Source: Hominimerdicola alba
Lineage (GTDB): Bacteria; Bacillota; Clostridia; Oscillospirales; Ruminococcaceae
Assembly: GCF_900112155.1 (NCBI RefSeq)
Contig: NZ_FOKQ01000007.1
Coordinates: 1 to 64,000, forward strand
Reading direction: 5' to 3'
Length of the DNA stretch: 64,000 bases
Part shown: positions 46,823 to 54,131 of the stretch, piece by piece
Numbering within the stretch: the first letter of the stretch is position 1
Layout of the letters: each line of letters starts with the position of its first letter
Program-made: the position numbers and the translations under genes
The notes under the pieces: model-generated
Database searches by the model: none
Told to the model about the DNA's origin: nothing
What the model saw: only the letters and a program-made list of their open reading frames with translations

Positions 46823-46851
46823 GCGTCTTGCTTTGTGCAAGGCGCTTTTTG
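46823..46851 (+). terminator. Terminator of the cca-vanZ transcript
   Basis: GCGTCTTGC pairs with GCAAGGCGC (one G-T pair) and is followed by TTTTTG. Confidence 0.8.
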
Positions 46852-46958
46852 TTTGTGTGAATATCTTTACATATTAAAATATATTATATCGAAGTGACAT
46901 GAAACTGCCTTTGGAATTGTATAGTTTTCACATTCTTTGTTCATAATTAACCACATTT

Positions 46959-46987
46959 ATTGACAATTCATTTCCTTTGATATATAA
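46959..46987 (+). promoter_or_regulatory. Promoter of the EAL protein gene
   Basis: Consensus TTGACA, 17-nt spacer, TATAAT. Confidence 0.85.
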
Positions 46988-47022
46988 TAACCTTAGGTAT
47001 CGGAAAGTGTGGTGACGGCATT

Positions 47023-49011
47023 ATGGCAAAATTTAATGCTCAGACCTTAAAAAAGTCTATACTTCGCGGTTTAGGTCTGGAAAAACACAGTAAATATGTA
47101 AGCGATTATTTTTACGATGCTAATATGAAAGCCAGCATTTATATGTCGATAGTTGTTATCGTGCTGGAAGTATGGATGCTTGTAAGGACAACTGTGACCC
47201 TTATCCGCAAGGATATGATGGATAAGTTCGGTCTTTATTTTGAAAAGTACTATATCAACTACATTATCCTGCTTACCGCAGGTGTGGTAATGTTTGTTTT
47301 TGCACTGAGGTATGTGCTGGGCAAAACGGAAAGAAAATGGCTTGGTATACTGATTAAATGGGCGTTTTCGGCGATATGTATATACTTCGGCATCAAGATA
47401 TCCATGCAGGACTACCAGAAAGGTGAGCAGATACTTACTTTTCTTACGATGGAGCTCTTCGTTGTCTGTCTGCTGACATGGCGTCCGTGGGTAGGATTTT
47501 CAATACTTACCTCATCTTATCTGATATTTTTCACGATACTTTCCCGCATGGAAGCCCATAATACAGGGGAAGTCGGGCTGACCCTCGCTACGCAGATAAA
47601 TGGCTTTACCATGTGGCTCTCGACGCTGCTGTTCTGCATATCAAACTATAACAAAACCCTTTCACAGGCGCTGAAAGATGAAAGTCTTGAAGAGGTGAAC
47701 TCTCACCTCAGCCGTATATCGGTGGAGGACGAGCTGACGGGGATACATAATATGCTGTACTTCAGGAGCGAAGCCGAAAAGCTGCTGAATTATGTCACTA
47801 CCGATAAGGATAATGTGGTGTTCCTGTTTTTTGATATCGAGAATTTCAAGTCGTATAACGAAAAATACGGTTTTCACAAAGGAAATGAACTGCTGAAACA
47901 GGCGGCGCATATGATAGTGGATGCTTATCCTAATTCACTGGTGTCCAGATTTTCGGACGACCACTTTGTGGTGCTGACCCATAAGGAAGGCTGCAAGGAA
48001 GCTGCTGAAAAGCTTTCGGAGCAGATAAACGCTCTTCAGAATGAAGTGCATCTTCAGCTGAAATGCGGTGCTTATCAGCCTACGGCAGATGAGAGCGACC
48101 CCAGTCTTGCCTGTGACAGGGCGAGATTTGCCTGCAATACCATCAAGAAGCATTTCGACAACTTTTTCAGGTACTACGATAAAACGCTGGAGGATAAATT
48201 CCAGATGAAGCAGTACATTGTCAACAGTATCGACAATGCCATCGCAAACGGCCATATCAAGGTGTATTATCAGCCTGTTGTATCCACGCGGACAGGTGAG
48301 ATAGTCGGGCTGGAAGCTCTTGCCAGGTGGATAGACCCCAGGTATGGTATACTGCCGCCCGGAGCTTTTATTGAAATACTTGAAGAGTACAGGCAGATTC
48401 ACAAGCTGGATATCTGCATGATAGAAAGCGTATGCCGCGATTACCGCGAGGCTGTGGAAAAAGGCGAGGTATTTGTGCCTGTGTCCCTGAACTTTTCAAG
48501 GCTTGATTTCGAGCTTTGCGATATCGTGGGAGAGCTTGATAAACGTGCGGTGAAGTACAAAGTCCCGAGGGATTTCCTCGATGTGGAGATAACAGAAAGC
48601 GTTCTGAATGATCAGCACGACTTATTGCAGAGGGCTATGTCACGGCTGAGAGAACTGGGCTATAAGGTATGGCTGGACGATTTCGGCTGCGGATATTCCT
48701 CAATGAACGTCCTGAAAGATTACAGCTTTGATGTCTTGAAGATAGATATGAACTTCCTAAGCGGATTTGATGAAAACCCCAAGACCAAGCTGATAATCAA
48801 CAATATCGTGGCGCTGACCAAGGAGATAGATATGGTCTCGCTGACGGAGGGTGTTGAAACAAGGGAGCAGTTTGAATTCCTGGCTTCCATCAACTGCGAC
48901 AGGGCGCAGGGATTCTTGTTCAGCAAGCCTGTACCTCTTGAAAAGCTGCGTGAGCGGGCAGCTGAGGGTGAACTGAAGTTTTCAGAAGAATTCCGCTCGG
49001 TACAAGTGTAA
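47023..49011 (+). CDS. Membrane-anchored c-di-GMP phosphodiesterase (degenerate GGDEF-EAL), 662 aa
   Basis: Five or six membrane segments (residues 38-210) make a sensory module. They are followed by a GGDEF domain in which the active site reads SDDHF instead of GGDEF, so cyclase activity is probably lost, though it may still bind GTP. The EAL domain (about 410-640) keeps EALARW, the DDFGCGYSSM metal loop, KIDMNF and TEGVETREQ, so it should hydrolyse cyclic di-GMP. It probably balances the cyclase at 39626. It is followed after 39 bp by an acetyltransferase gene. Confidence 0.88.
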   Translation: MAKFNAQTLKKSILRGLGLEKHSKYVSDYFYDANMKASIYMSIVVIVLEVWMLVRTTVTLIRKDMMDKFGLYFEKYYINYIILLTAGVVMFVFALRYVLGKTERKWLGILIKWAFSAICIYFGIKISMQDYQKGEQILTFLTMELFVVCLLTWRPWVGFSILTSSYLIFFTILSRMEAHNTGEVGLTLATQINGFTMWLSTLLFCISNYNKTLSQALKDESLEEVNSHLSRISVEDELTGIHNMLYFRSEAEKLLNYVTTDKDNVVFLFFDIENFKSYNEKYGFHKGNELLKQAAHMIVDAYPNSLVSRFSDDHFVVLTHKEGCKEAAEKLSEQINALQNEVHLQLKCGAYQPTADESDPSLACDRARFACNTIKKHFDNFFRYYDKTLEDKFQMKQYIVNSIDNAIANGHIKVYYQPVVSTRTGEIVGLEALARWIDPRYGILPPGAFIEILEEYRQIHKLDICMIESVCRDYREAVEKGEVFVPVSLNFSRLDFELCDIVGELDKRAVKYKVPRDFLDVEITESVLNDQHDLLQRAMSRLRELGYKVWLDDFGCGYSSMNVLKDYSFDVLKIDMNFLSGFDENPKTKLIINNIVALTKEIDMVSLTEGVETREQFEFLASINCDRAQGFLFSKPVPLEKLRERAAEGELKFSEEFRSVQV

Positions 49012-49050
49012 AAATTCAAAAGACAGACATGAGACAGAAAAGGAGACAAC

Positions 49051-49611
49051 ATGATAACAGATATTTTTGAAGAACCATTGTCGATGGAGCTGGAGAAAGT
49101 ATGTTTAAGACCTATAACCGCAGATGATGCGGATGATCTTTACGATATTTTTTCGGACAGACAGGTGATGAAGTACTACGACAGACTGCCCATGGAAAAA
49201 CGCGAAGAAGCAGACGAACTGGCGAAAATGTTCATGGACGGCATGACTGATAAGACTATGATTAGATGGGGGATAGAGGAAAGATCCAGCGGAAAACTGA
49301 TTGGTACCTGCGGATTTTTCTGTATCTCCGAAGATGATAAAAAGGTCGAAGTAGGCTATGAACTCAAGCGTGACCGCTGGGGCATGGGAATAATGTCCGA
49401 AGCGCTGGGCGCGATAATGAGATTCATATTTACAAAGACGGATATCAACAGAGTTGAAGCCTTTGTGGAAGTGCCGAATGTGGCTTCGATGCGGCTTCTG
49501 GATAAGTTGGGCTTTGTCAACGAGGGCACTTTGCGCCAGTACGAAAGGTGTAGGAATGAACTGATAGATGTTACTATCTGGAGCTGTCTGAGAAGCGACG
49601 GGGTGTATTAA
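49051..49611 (+). CDS. GNAT acetyltransferase, RimJ/RimL type, 186 aa
   Basis: VCLRPITADDADDLYDIFSD at the N-terminus, GYELKRDRWGMGIMSEALGAIM (acetyl-CoA motif) and EVPNVASMRLLDKLGFVNEGTLRQYE are hallmarks of the RimJ/RimL branch that acetylates N-terminal amines of proteins or small amines. AAAGGAGA precedes the ATG. Probably co-transcribed with the phosphodiesterase. Confidence 0.88.
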   Translation: MITDIFEEPLSMELEKVCLRPITADDADDLYDIFSDRQVMKYYDRLPMEKREEADELAKMFMDGMTDKTMIRWGIEERSSGKLIGTCGFFCISEDDKKVEVGYELKRDRWGMGIMSEALGAIMRFIFTKTDINRVEAFVEVPNVASMRLLDKLGFVNEGTLRQYERCRNELIDVTIWSCLRSDGVY

Positions 49612-49631
49612 GAGAGCACAAATCCTCGGGA

Positions 49632-49920
49632 ACTGCCAAGGAAGGGAGCTTTGGCTCAAGCCTTTCGCGAAAGGCTTGCGGGAGCGCGAGGGCAGAGCCC
49701 TCGCTTCAAGGCGCAAAACTAGTGTGACAAGCGTGCTGTAAATAGCAAAGCAAACTCCCGACCCAAGAGCGCGGCAATATCAAATAATACGAGCGTGGAC
49801 AAAACAATCGTCCACGCTCATACTATCTGCGTAAAATTATTGCCGCGCCCGAAATCAACGGCGATAGCTCGTTGATTTCTCGACCCGAGGAACGAGGGGC
49901 GAAAGCTCGCAAACTTTCGA
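49632..49920 (+). repeat. Composite intergenic repeat, copy R2 (uninterrupted)
   Basis: The fullest copy. ACTGCCAAGGAAGGGAGCTTT lead; palindrome AAGCCTTTCGCGAAAGGCTT (49658-49677); second stem GCGAGGGC-aga-GCCCTCGC (49686-49704); outer stem GCGCGGCAATA (49769-49779) with TATTGCCGCGC (49838-49848) enclosing GAGCGTGGAC (49791-49800) with GTCCACGCTC (49810-49819); GAAATCAACG/CGTTGATTTC; and the CCCGAGG...CGAGGGG tail. Confidence 0.88.
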
Positions 49921-50097
49921 TCATAGCAAAACCAATGATTATACCGGCAAAACCCGTTTTTATGGTTGTGAGGACATCCATTTTAAACGCTACAGAGTGC
50001 GGCACTCTTATCAATACATACTGCGGTAGTCAAGGTCGCCCCTTACGGGTCGAGCTGTCAAATAACAACGACTGCGTCGGCTGTGGCTTCGCTGTTT
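49921..50097. other. Spacer between two head-to-head repeats
   Basis: About 180 bases between the inverted copies R2 and R3. A minus-strand frame here encodes a hydrophobic peptide (GFAGIIIGFAMI) but has no ribosome-binding site and runs into the repeat, so I do not call a gene. It also contains CTGTCAAATAAC...GCTGTTTGACAG, an imperfect inverted pair near 50069 and 50090. Confidence 0.4.
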
Positions 50098-50335
50098 GAC
50101 AGCGGGCGCGGCAATTTATTTACGCAGACAGAAAGAGCGTGGACACAAGATTTGTCCACGCTCATATTGTTGTTATTGCCACGCCTTTATTTGGGCGGGA
50201 GTTTGCTGTGCTATTTACAGCACGGTTGCCGCGTCGCTCTTGCGCCTTGACCGAGAGGCTCTGCCTCTCGAGCTCTCCGCAAGCTTTTCGCGAAAAGCTT
50301 GACCAAAAGCTCACCCATTTGGCATTTTCCGCGGG
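50098..50335 (-). repeat. Composite intergenic repeat, copy R3 (inverted)
   Basis: Read on the minus strand: ATGCCAAATGGGTGAGCTTT lead, palindrome AAGCTTTTCGCGAAAAGCTT (50281-50300), stem CGAGAGGC/GCCTCTCG (50252-50270), inner hairpin GAGCGTGGAC/GTCCACGCTC (50135-50163) within a weakened outer stem GGCGCGGCAAT/ATTGCCACGCC. It lacks the GAAATCAACG module. Confidence 0.85.
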
Positions 50336-50362
50336 GGTGTTGCACTGCTTCACTTTGCTATA

Positions 50363-51100
50363 TCATTTCGTCTTTTCCTGATAGATAGCTGCAACTTCAT
50401 CGATATCACCTGCGGCGATGAGTTCGCCGTGTTCAAGGAGTATCGCTTTGTTGCATATCCTCTTTACCTGATCGAGTGAGTGGGATACAAACAGTACTGT
50501 CACGTTGGACTTGAACATACTCATGATCTTGGCTTCGCTCTTTTTGCGGAACTTTGCGTCGCCAACGGAGAGTACCTCGTCAAGTATCAGTATATCAGGC
50601 TCGATCTGAGTAGCTATTGCAAATCCCAGTCTTGTTTTCATACCCGAGGAATAGTTCTTTATGGGTACATCTATGAATTTTTCAAGCTCAGCGAATTTTA
50701 CTATCTCATCGAATTTCTTGTCAACAAATTCCTTGGAATATCCCAGCACTGCGCTGTACAGATAAATGTTTTCTGCACCTGTGTACTGAGGATCGAAACC
50801 TGCACCAAGTTCAAGCAGAGGAACGATCCTGCCGTGTCTGATGACTTCACCCTCGGTAGGCTTGAAAACTCCTGCTATGACTTTCAGCAGGGTACTTTTG
50901 CCCGCACCGTTCAGACCGAGGATACCAACGCGGTCGCCCTTTTCAACTTTGAAATCCACATTTTTCAGCGCCCAAAATTCGTTGTATTTCAGCTGACCTT
51001 TCAGCATTTTTATCACGTATTCTTTAAGGCTGTCAAGTTTTTCCTGACTGAGGTTGAACTTCATTCCCACGTTCTTGACCTCTATCGCATAATTAGACAT
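50363..51100 (-). CDS. tagH: ABC transporter ATP-binding protein, TagH/Wzt type
   Basis: Powers export of a wall polymer or O-antigen-like polysaccharide. Walker A GLNGAGKST near residue 65, signature YSSGMKTRLGF, Walker B ILILDEVLSVGD and the FVSHSLDQV switch His are all present. The GRIVPLLELGAGFDPQYTG segment is characteristic of polysaccharide exporters. It lacks a long C-terminal substrate-binding domain. Pairs with the permease 55 bp upstream. Confidence 0.9.
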   Translation of the reverse strand: MSNYAIEVKNVGMKFNLSQEKLDSLKEYVIKMLKGQLKYNEFWALKNVDFKVEKGDRVGILGLNGAGKSTLLKVIAGVFKPTEGEVIRHGRIVPLLELGAGFDPQYTGAENIYLYSAVLGYSKEFVDKKFDEIVKFAELEKFIDVPIKNYSSGMKTRLGFAIATQIEPDILILDEVLSVGDAKFRKKSEAKIMSMFKSNVTVLFVSHSLDQVKRICNKAILLEHGELIAAGDIDEVAAIYQEKTK

Positions 51101-51155
51101 TGAGTTTTCCTTTCATTATGCCCTCTATGCAATCATGCAAAGAGGGCAGCTGTTT

Positions 51156-51953
51156 TTATATATGAAGAATAAAATTATCCTGATGCTTTTTGAACATCAG
51201 CACGCCGACGATGACGGAAAGCAGGCTTACTGCCGCGGGCATTATCACCCAGGCGGGAGAAGCAAACATATTCTGTCCGTAGACCGCACAGCGGAAATCC
51301 TTGATTATAGCATACAGAGGATTGAACTTGAATATCCAGCCATGTCCTTTTTCTGCCACGGTCTCAACTTTATAGAATATTGCACAGGTGTACATAATGA
51401 GCATAAGTGCTACATCCCAGAGATACTCCAGGTCGCGGAAGAATACCGACATGGTTGAAAGTATCATGCCTGCACCGAGAGTCAGCAGGAAAAGCATCAT
51501 CAGCGGTATTATCGCCGTGAACATCCACAGTGTCGGGTATACTCCGAAAACGAACATCGCACCGAAGAGCACTACCAGCGATATCGCAAAAATCACAAAG
51601 TTGAATAGTACGCTGGATAGCGGATAGATGTATTTCGGTACATACACCTTTTTTATCATGCCCGCGTGCTGCCGTATGGATTTCATTGCAGCCTTTGAAC
51701 CCGCAGAGAAGAAGCTGTAAAGCAATCTCGCCGAGAGTACGTACACGGGGAAAGTTTTATCATCTTTGCCGAAGAACGAGCCGAATACCAATGTAAGCAC
51801 ACAGGTAGTCAGCAGCGGTTCGAGAAGCGTCCATAAAATACCGAGATATGAGCGGCGGTATTTGAGCTTTATGCCCTTTTTAACCAGTTCCCGCAGGAGA
51901 AATCGGTATCTTTTGAAAGTGTCGATCTGTTTATTTAACATAAAATACCTCAC
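51156..51953 (-). CDS. tagG: ABC-2 type polysaccharide export permease, TagG/Wzm type
   Basis: 265 residues with six hydrophobic segments and the N-terminal LVKKGIKLKYRRSYLGILWTLLEPL amphipathic region found in Wzm/TagG permeases. It ends VGVLMFKKHQDNFILHI, also typical. Forms the membrane channel with the ATPase encoded next. The polymer is not known, and no other wall-polymer synthesis genes are adjacent. Confidence 0.9.
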   Translation of the reverse strand: MRYFMLNKQIDTFKRYRFLLRELVKKGIKLKYRRSYLGILWTLLEPLLTTCVLTLVFGSFFGKDDKTFPVYVLSARLLYSFFSAGSKAAMKSIRQHAGMIKKVYVPKYIYPLSSVLFNFVIFAISLVVLFGAMFVFGVYPTLWMFTAIIPLMMLFLLTLGAGMILSTMSVFFRDLEYLWDVALMLIMYTCAIFYKVETVAEKGHGWIFKFNPLYAIIKDFRCAVYGQNMFASPAWVIMPAAVSLLSVIVGVLMFKKHQDNFILHI

Positions 51954-52168
51954 TTAAAGTCATGCCTGCGGCACAACATCTTTATATATATTACCATAAC
52001 GGCATTTTATTGTCAACTATTTATTCTCACAAAAAAGCCGCGGCACTTCTGCGTTTTTTGTGGAAAAATAGGCGATTGTGACAGCTGTGCTGACATCATA
52101 CGGAATAGATATTTCATACTTTTGCAGATCCGTCATGCAGTTCGCAGAAAAATTTATAGCGTATAGTA
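51954..52168. other. Divergent intergenic region
   Basis: AT-rich spacer between the exporter operon and the rtcB leader. No additional gene or RNA is supported. Confidence 0.35.
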
Positions 52169-52197
52169 TTGACAAATCGGACATCTTCGGTTATAAT
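52169..52197 (+). promoter_or_regulatory. Promoter of the rtcB leader
   Basis: Consensus TTGACA, 17-nt spacer, TATAAT. Confidence 0.85.
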
Positions 52198-52247
52198 AAG
52201 CCATGTCAGCAGGACAAAGATAAAACTACGAAAGGACGGTGAGTCAG

Positions 52248-52322
52248 ATGAAAAAGATATATCAGTTTAGTAAAGCAAACAACATAATAATTCAGGAGAC
52301 TCGCCGGTGCAGTCAGCGTTAA
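52248..52322 (+). CDS. Possible leader peptide, 24 aa
   Basis: ATG to TAA after AAAGGACGGTGAG. It encodes a basic, Ile-rich peptide beginning MKKIYQFSKANN and ending RRCSQR. No homologue recognised. Its position between a consensus promoter and a terminator upstream of rtcB suggests a regulatory leader peptide. Confidence 0.45.
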   Translation: MKKIYQFSKANNIIIQETRRCSQR

Positions 52323-52344
52323 GCTGGTAAAATTTAGCATACAG

Positions 52345-52376
52345 GGTGTGTTTCCGTATGGGAACACACCTTTTTT
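52345..52376 (+). terminator. Terminator or attenuator before rtcB
   Basis: GGTGTGTTTCC pairs with GGGAACACACC (one wobble pair, 4-base loop), followed by six T. There is no obvious second promoter before rtcB, so rtcB probably depends on readthrough. Confidence 0.85.
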
Positions 52377-52451
52377 ATTTATGCTAAACGACATATTGGA
52401 TCGCACACGGCGTACAGAAAAAGTTGACAGACACAAAGGAGATAAATATAT

Positions 52452-53684
52452 ATGTTTGAACTTAACGGAAAGTACGGCACAGCAAAGGTCTTCACTGATA
52501 TTTGCGATGAAACTGCCGTATCACAGATAATTGAACTTATGAACCAGCCCATGTCCGAGGGACAGAGGGTGCGCATAATGCCCGATGTTCATGCGGGTGC
52601 TGGCTGTACCGTCGGCACTACCATGACCATAACCGACAAGGCTGTACCTAACCTTGTGGGTGTGGATATCGGCTGCGGAATGGAAACAGTAAAGCTGAAA
52701 GAAAAGCACATCGAGGTACAGCAGCTGGATAAGCTGATATACCGTGAGATACCCTCGGGTTTTGATATAAGGAAGAAACCTCACCGCTTCAATAACAAGA
52801 TAGACCTTACCGAGCTTTACTGCTTTGAGCACATCGACTATGGCAAGGCGATACACAGCCTTGGTTCACTGGGCGGCGGAAATCATTTCATCGAAGCTGA
52901 CAAGGGCAGCGACGGTGCTGTTTACATCGTTATACACTCGGGGTCAAGGCATCTGGGTCTTGAAGTTGCGAAGTACTATCAGGAGGAAGCTTACAAGCGT
53001 CTCAATGGCTGTGCAAAGCCCGATATCGATGCGCTTGTAGCTCGGCTGAAGGAAGAGGGCAAGGAAAAGCAGATTCAGACCGAGATAACCAAGCTGAAAA
53101 ACACTAAGCGCACTGATGTACCCAAGCAGCTTGCATATACCGAGGGTGAACTTTTTGAGCAGTATATACATGATATGAAGATAGTTCAGCAGTTCGCCAT
53201 GCTGAACCGTCAGGCGATGATGGACGAGATAATCGACGGCATGAGCCTGCACGTAAGGGAACAGTTCACCACCATACACAACTATATCGACACGGATAAT
53301 ATGATACTTCGCAAGGGTGCGGTATCGGCACAGGCGGGGGAAGTTCTGCTTATACCCATAAATATGCGTGACGGCAGCCTTATCTGCAAGGGCAAGGGAA
53401 ATCCCGACTGGAATTATTCCGCGCCCCACGGTGCAGGCAGGATACTGTCCCGCTCGGCGGCAAAGGCTCAGCTGACGCTGACGGAGTTCAAGCGTGAGAT
53501 GAAGGGCATATACAGCACCTCGGTAAGCTCGGCTACCCTTGATGAGAGCCCCATGGCATACAAGAGCATTGATGATATCTTGGGAAATATAGGCGATACC
53601 TGTGAGATAGAGGATATCATCAAGCCCATATACAACTTCAAGGCAGGAGAAGCCGAAGATCACGGACGTTCACGGATGAGATAG
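52452..53684 (+). CDS. rtcB: RtcB family RNA ligase, 410 aa
   Basis: GTP- and manganese-dependent ligase that joins 2',3'-cyclic phosphate or 3'-phosphate ends to 5'-OH RNA in repair or tRNA splicing. Metal-binding motifs: IMPDVHAGAG, GVDIGCGM (Cys ligand), LGGGNHFIE and SGSRHLG; the guanylylated His is in APHGAGR near residue 325. The length is that of the shorter bacterial branch. AAAGGAG precedes ATG. The next small gene begins 10 bp after the stop. Confidence 0.95.
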   Translation: MFELNGKYGTAKVFTDICDETAVSQIIELMNQPMSEGQRVRIMPDVHAGAGCTVGTTMTITDKAVPNLVGVDIGCGMETVKLKEKHIEVQQLDKLIYREIPSGFDIRKKPHRFNNKIDLTELYCFEHIDYGKAIHSLGSLGGGNHFIEADKGSDGAVYIVIHSGSRHLGLEVAKYYQEEAYKRLNGCAKPDIDALVARLKEEGKEKQIQTEITKLKNTKRTDVPKQLAYTEGELFEQYIHDMKIVQQFAMLNRQAMMDEIIDGMSLHVREQFTTIHNYIDTDNMILRKGAVSAQAGEVLLIPINMRDGSLICKGKGNPDWNYSAPHGAGRILSRSAAKAQLTLTEFKREMKGIYSTSVSSATLDESPMAYKSIDDILGNIGDTCEIEDIIKPIYNFKAGEAEDHGRSRMR

Positions 53685-53693
53685 GAGGAAATC

Positions 53694-53861
53694 ATGGAAG
53701 AGAAATTCATACCCTATGAAAAGATGAGCGCCAAAGAGCGCAGGAAAATAGACAATATGAGCCGCAGAACATGGGGCGGGACAGTACCCGTAACAAAGAA
53801 AGTGCCCAGCGGGAAAATATACACAAGAAAGCAGAAACATAAAGCGGGCTATGAAATATAG
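53694..53861 (+). CDS. Small basic protein coupled to rtcB, 55 aa
   Basis: ATG to TAG, with AGGAGG overlapping the rtcB stop codon, so translation is coupled. Sequence is Lys/Arg-rich (MSAKERRKIDNMSRRTWGG, KIYTRKQKHKAGYEI) and would suit RNA or ribosome binding. I do not recognise a family. A role with RtcB is inferred only from coupling. A terminator follows. Confidence 0.75.
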   Translation: MEEKFIPYEKMSAKERRKIDNMSRRTWGGTVPVTKKVPSGKIYTRKQKHKAGYEI

Positions 53862-53934
53862 CAGGCTGATAGTCAGTGAAGTTGCACGATGACCGAAAGC
53901 AATAGGAGTTATACGAACTATCTGCGAAAAAATG
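53862..53934. other. Short spacer after the rtcB operon
   Basis: No feature apart from the lead-in to the terminator hairpin. Confidence 0.3.
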
Positions 53935-53968
53935 CGAGCGTATGCCACCGTATGCATACGCTCGTTTT
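53935..53968 (+). terminator. Terminator of the rtcB operon, made of the repeat hairpin
   Basis: CGAGCGTATGC (53935-53945) pairs with GCATACGCTCG (53954-53964), followed by TTTT. The stem is the inner hairpin of the dispersed composite repeat, standing alone. Confidence 0.75.
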
Positions 53969-54131
53969 GGTATGCGAAATAATGCGGTCGCATGAGATCG
54001 TACAGCGTGGTACAGCGATAGTCACAGGCTTTATACCCACAGTATTATCCGAAGAAAAAATATTTACTTTTCTTAAAATATATGCTATAATTTTTATGTT
54101 TGAAAAACGCCATTAATAGGAGGATAGGAGA

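Larger units (their letters stand above)
52204..52376 (+). ncRNA. Structured leader or small RNA before rtcB
   Basis: A transcript starting near 52204 would contain a 24-codon ORF and end at a terminator 75 bases before rtcB. GGTGAGT (52238-52244, at the ribosome-binding site) can pair with ACTCGCC near 52300, and TTTAGCATA before the terminator pairs with TATGCTAAA after it. The arrangement suggests an attenuator, or a separate small RNA. No riboswitch class matches that I can recognise. Confidence 0.45.

Noticed and set aside
49823-50014. Minus-strand frame encoding a hydrophobic peptide between two repeats
   Set aside because: No ribosome-binding site, and much of it lies in the repeat; the hydrophobic run alone is weak evidence.
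52204-52376. Known riboswitch class before rtcB
   Set aside because: The sequence shows no cyclic di-GMP, fluoride, guanidine, TPP or preQ1 consensus that I can match, so I left it as an unassigned structured leader.
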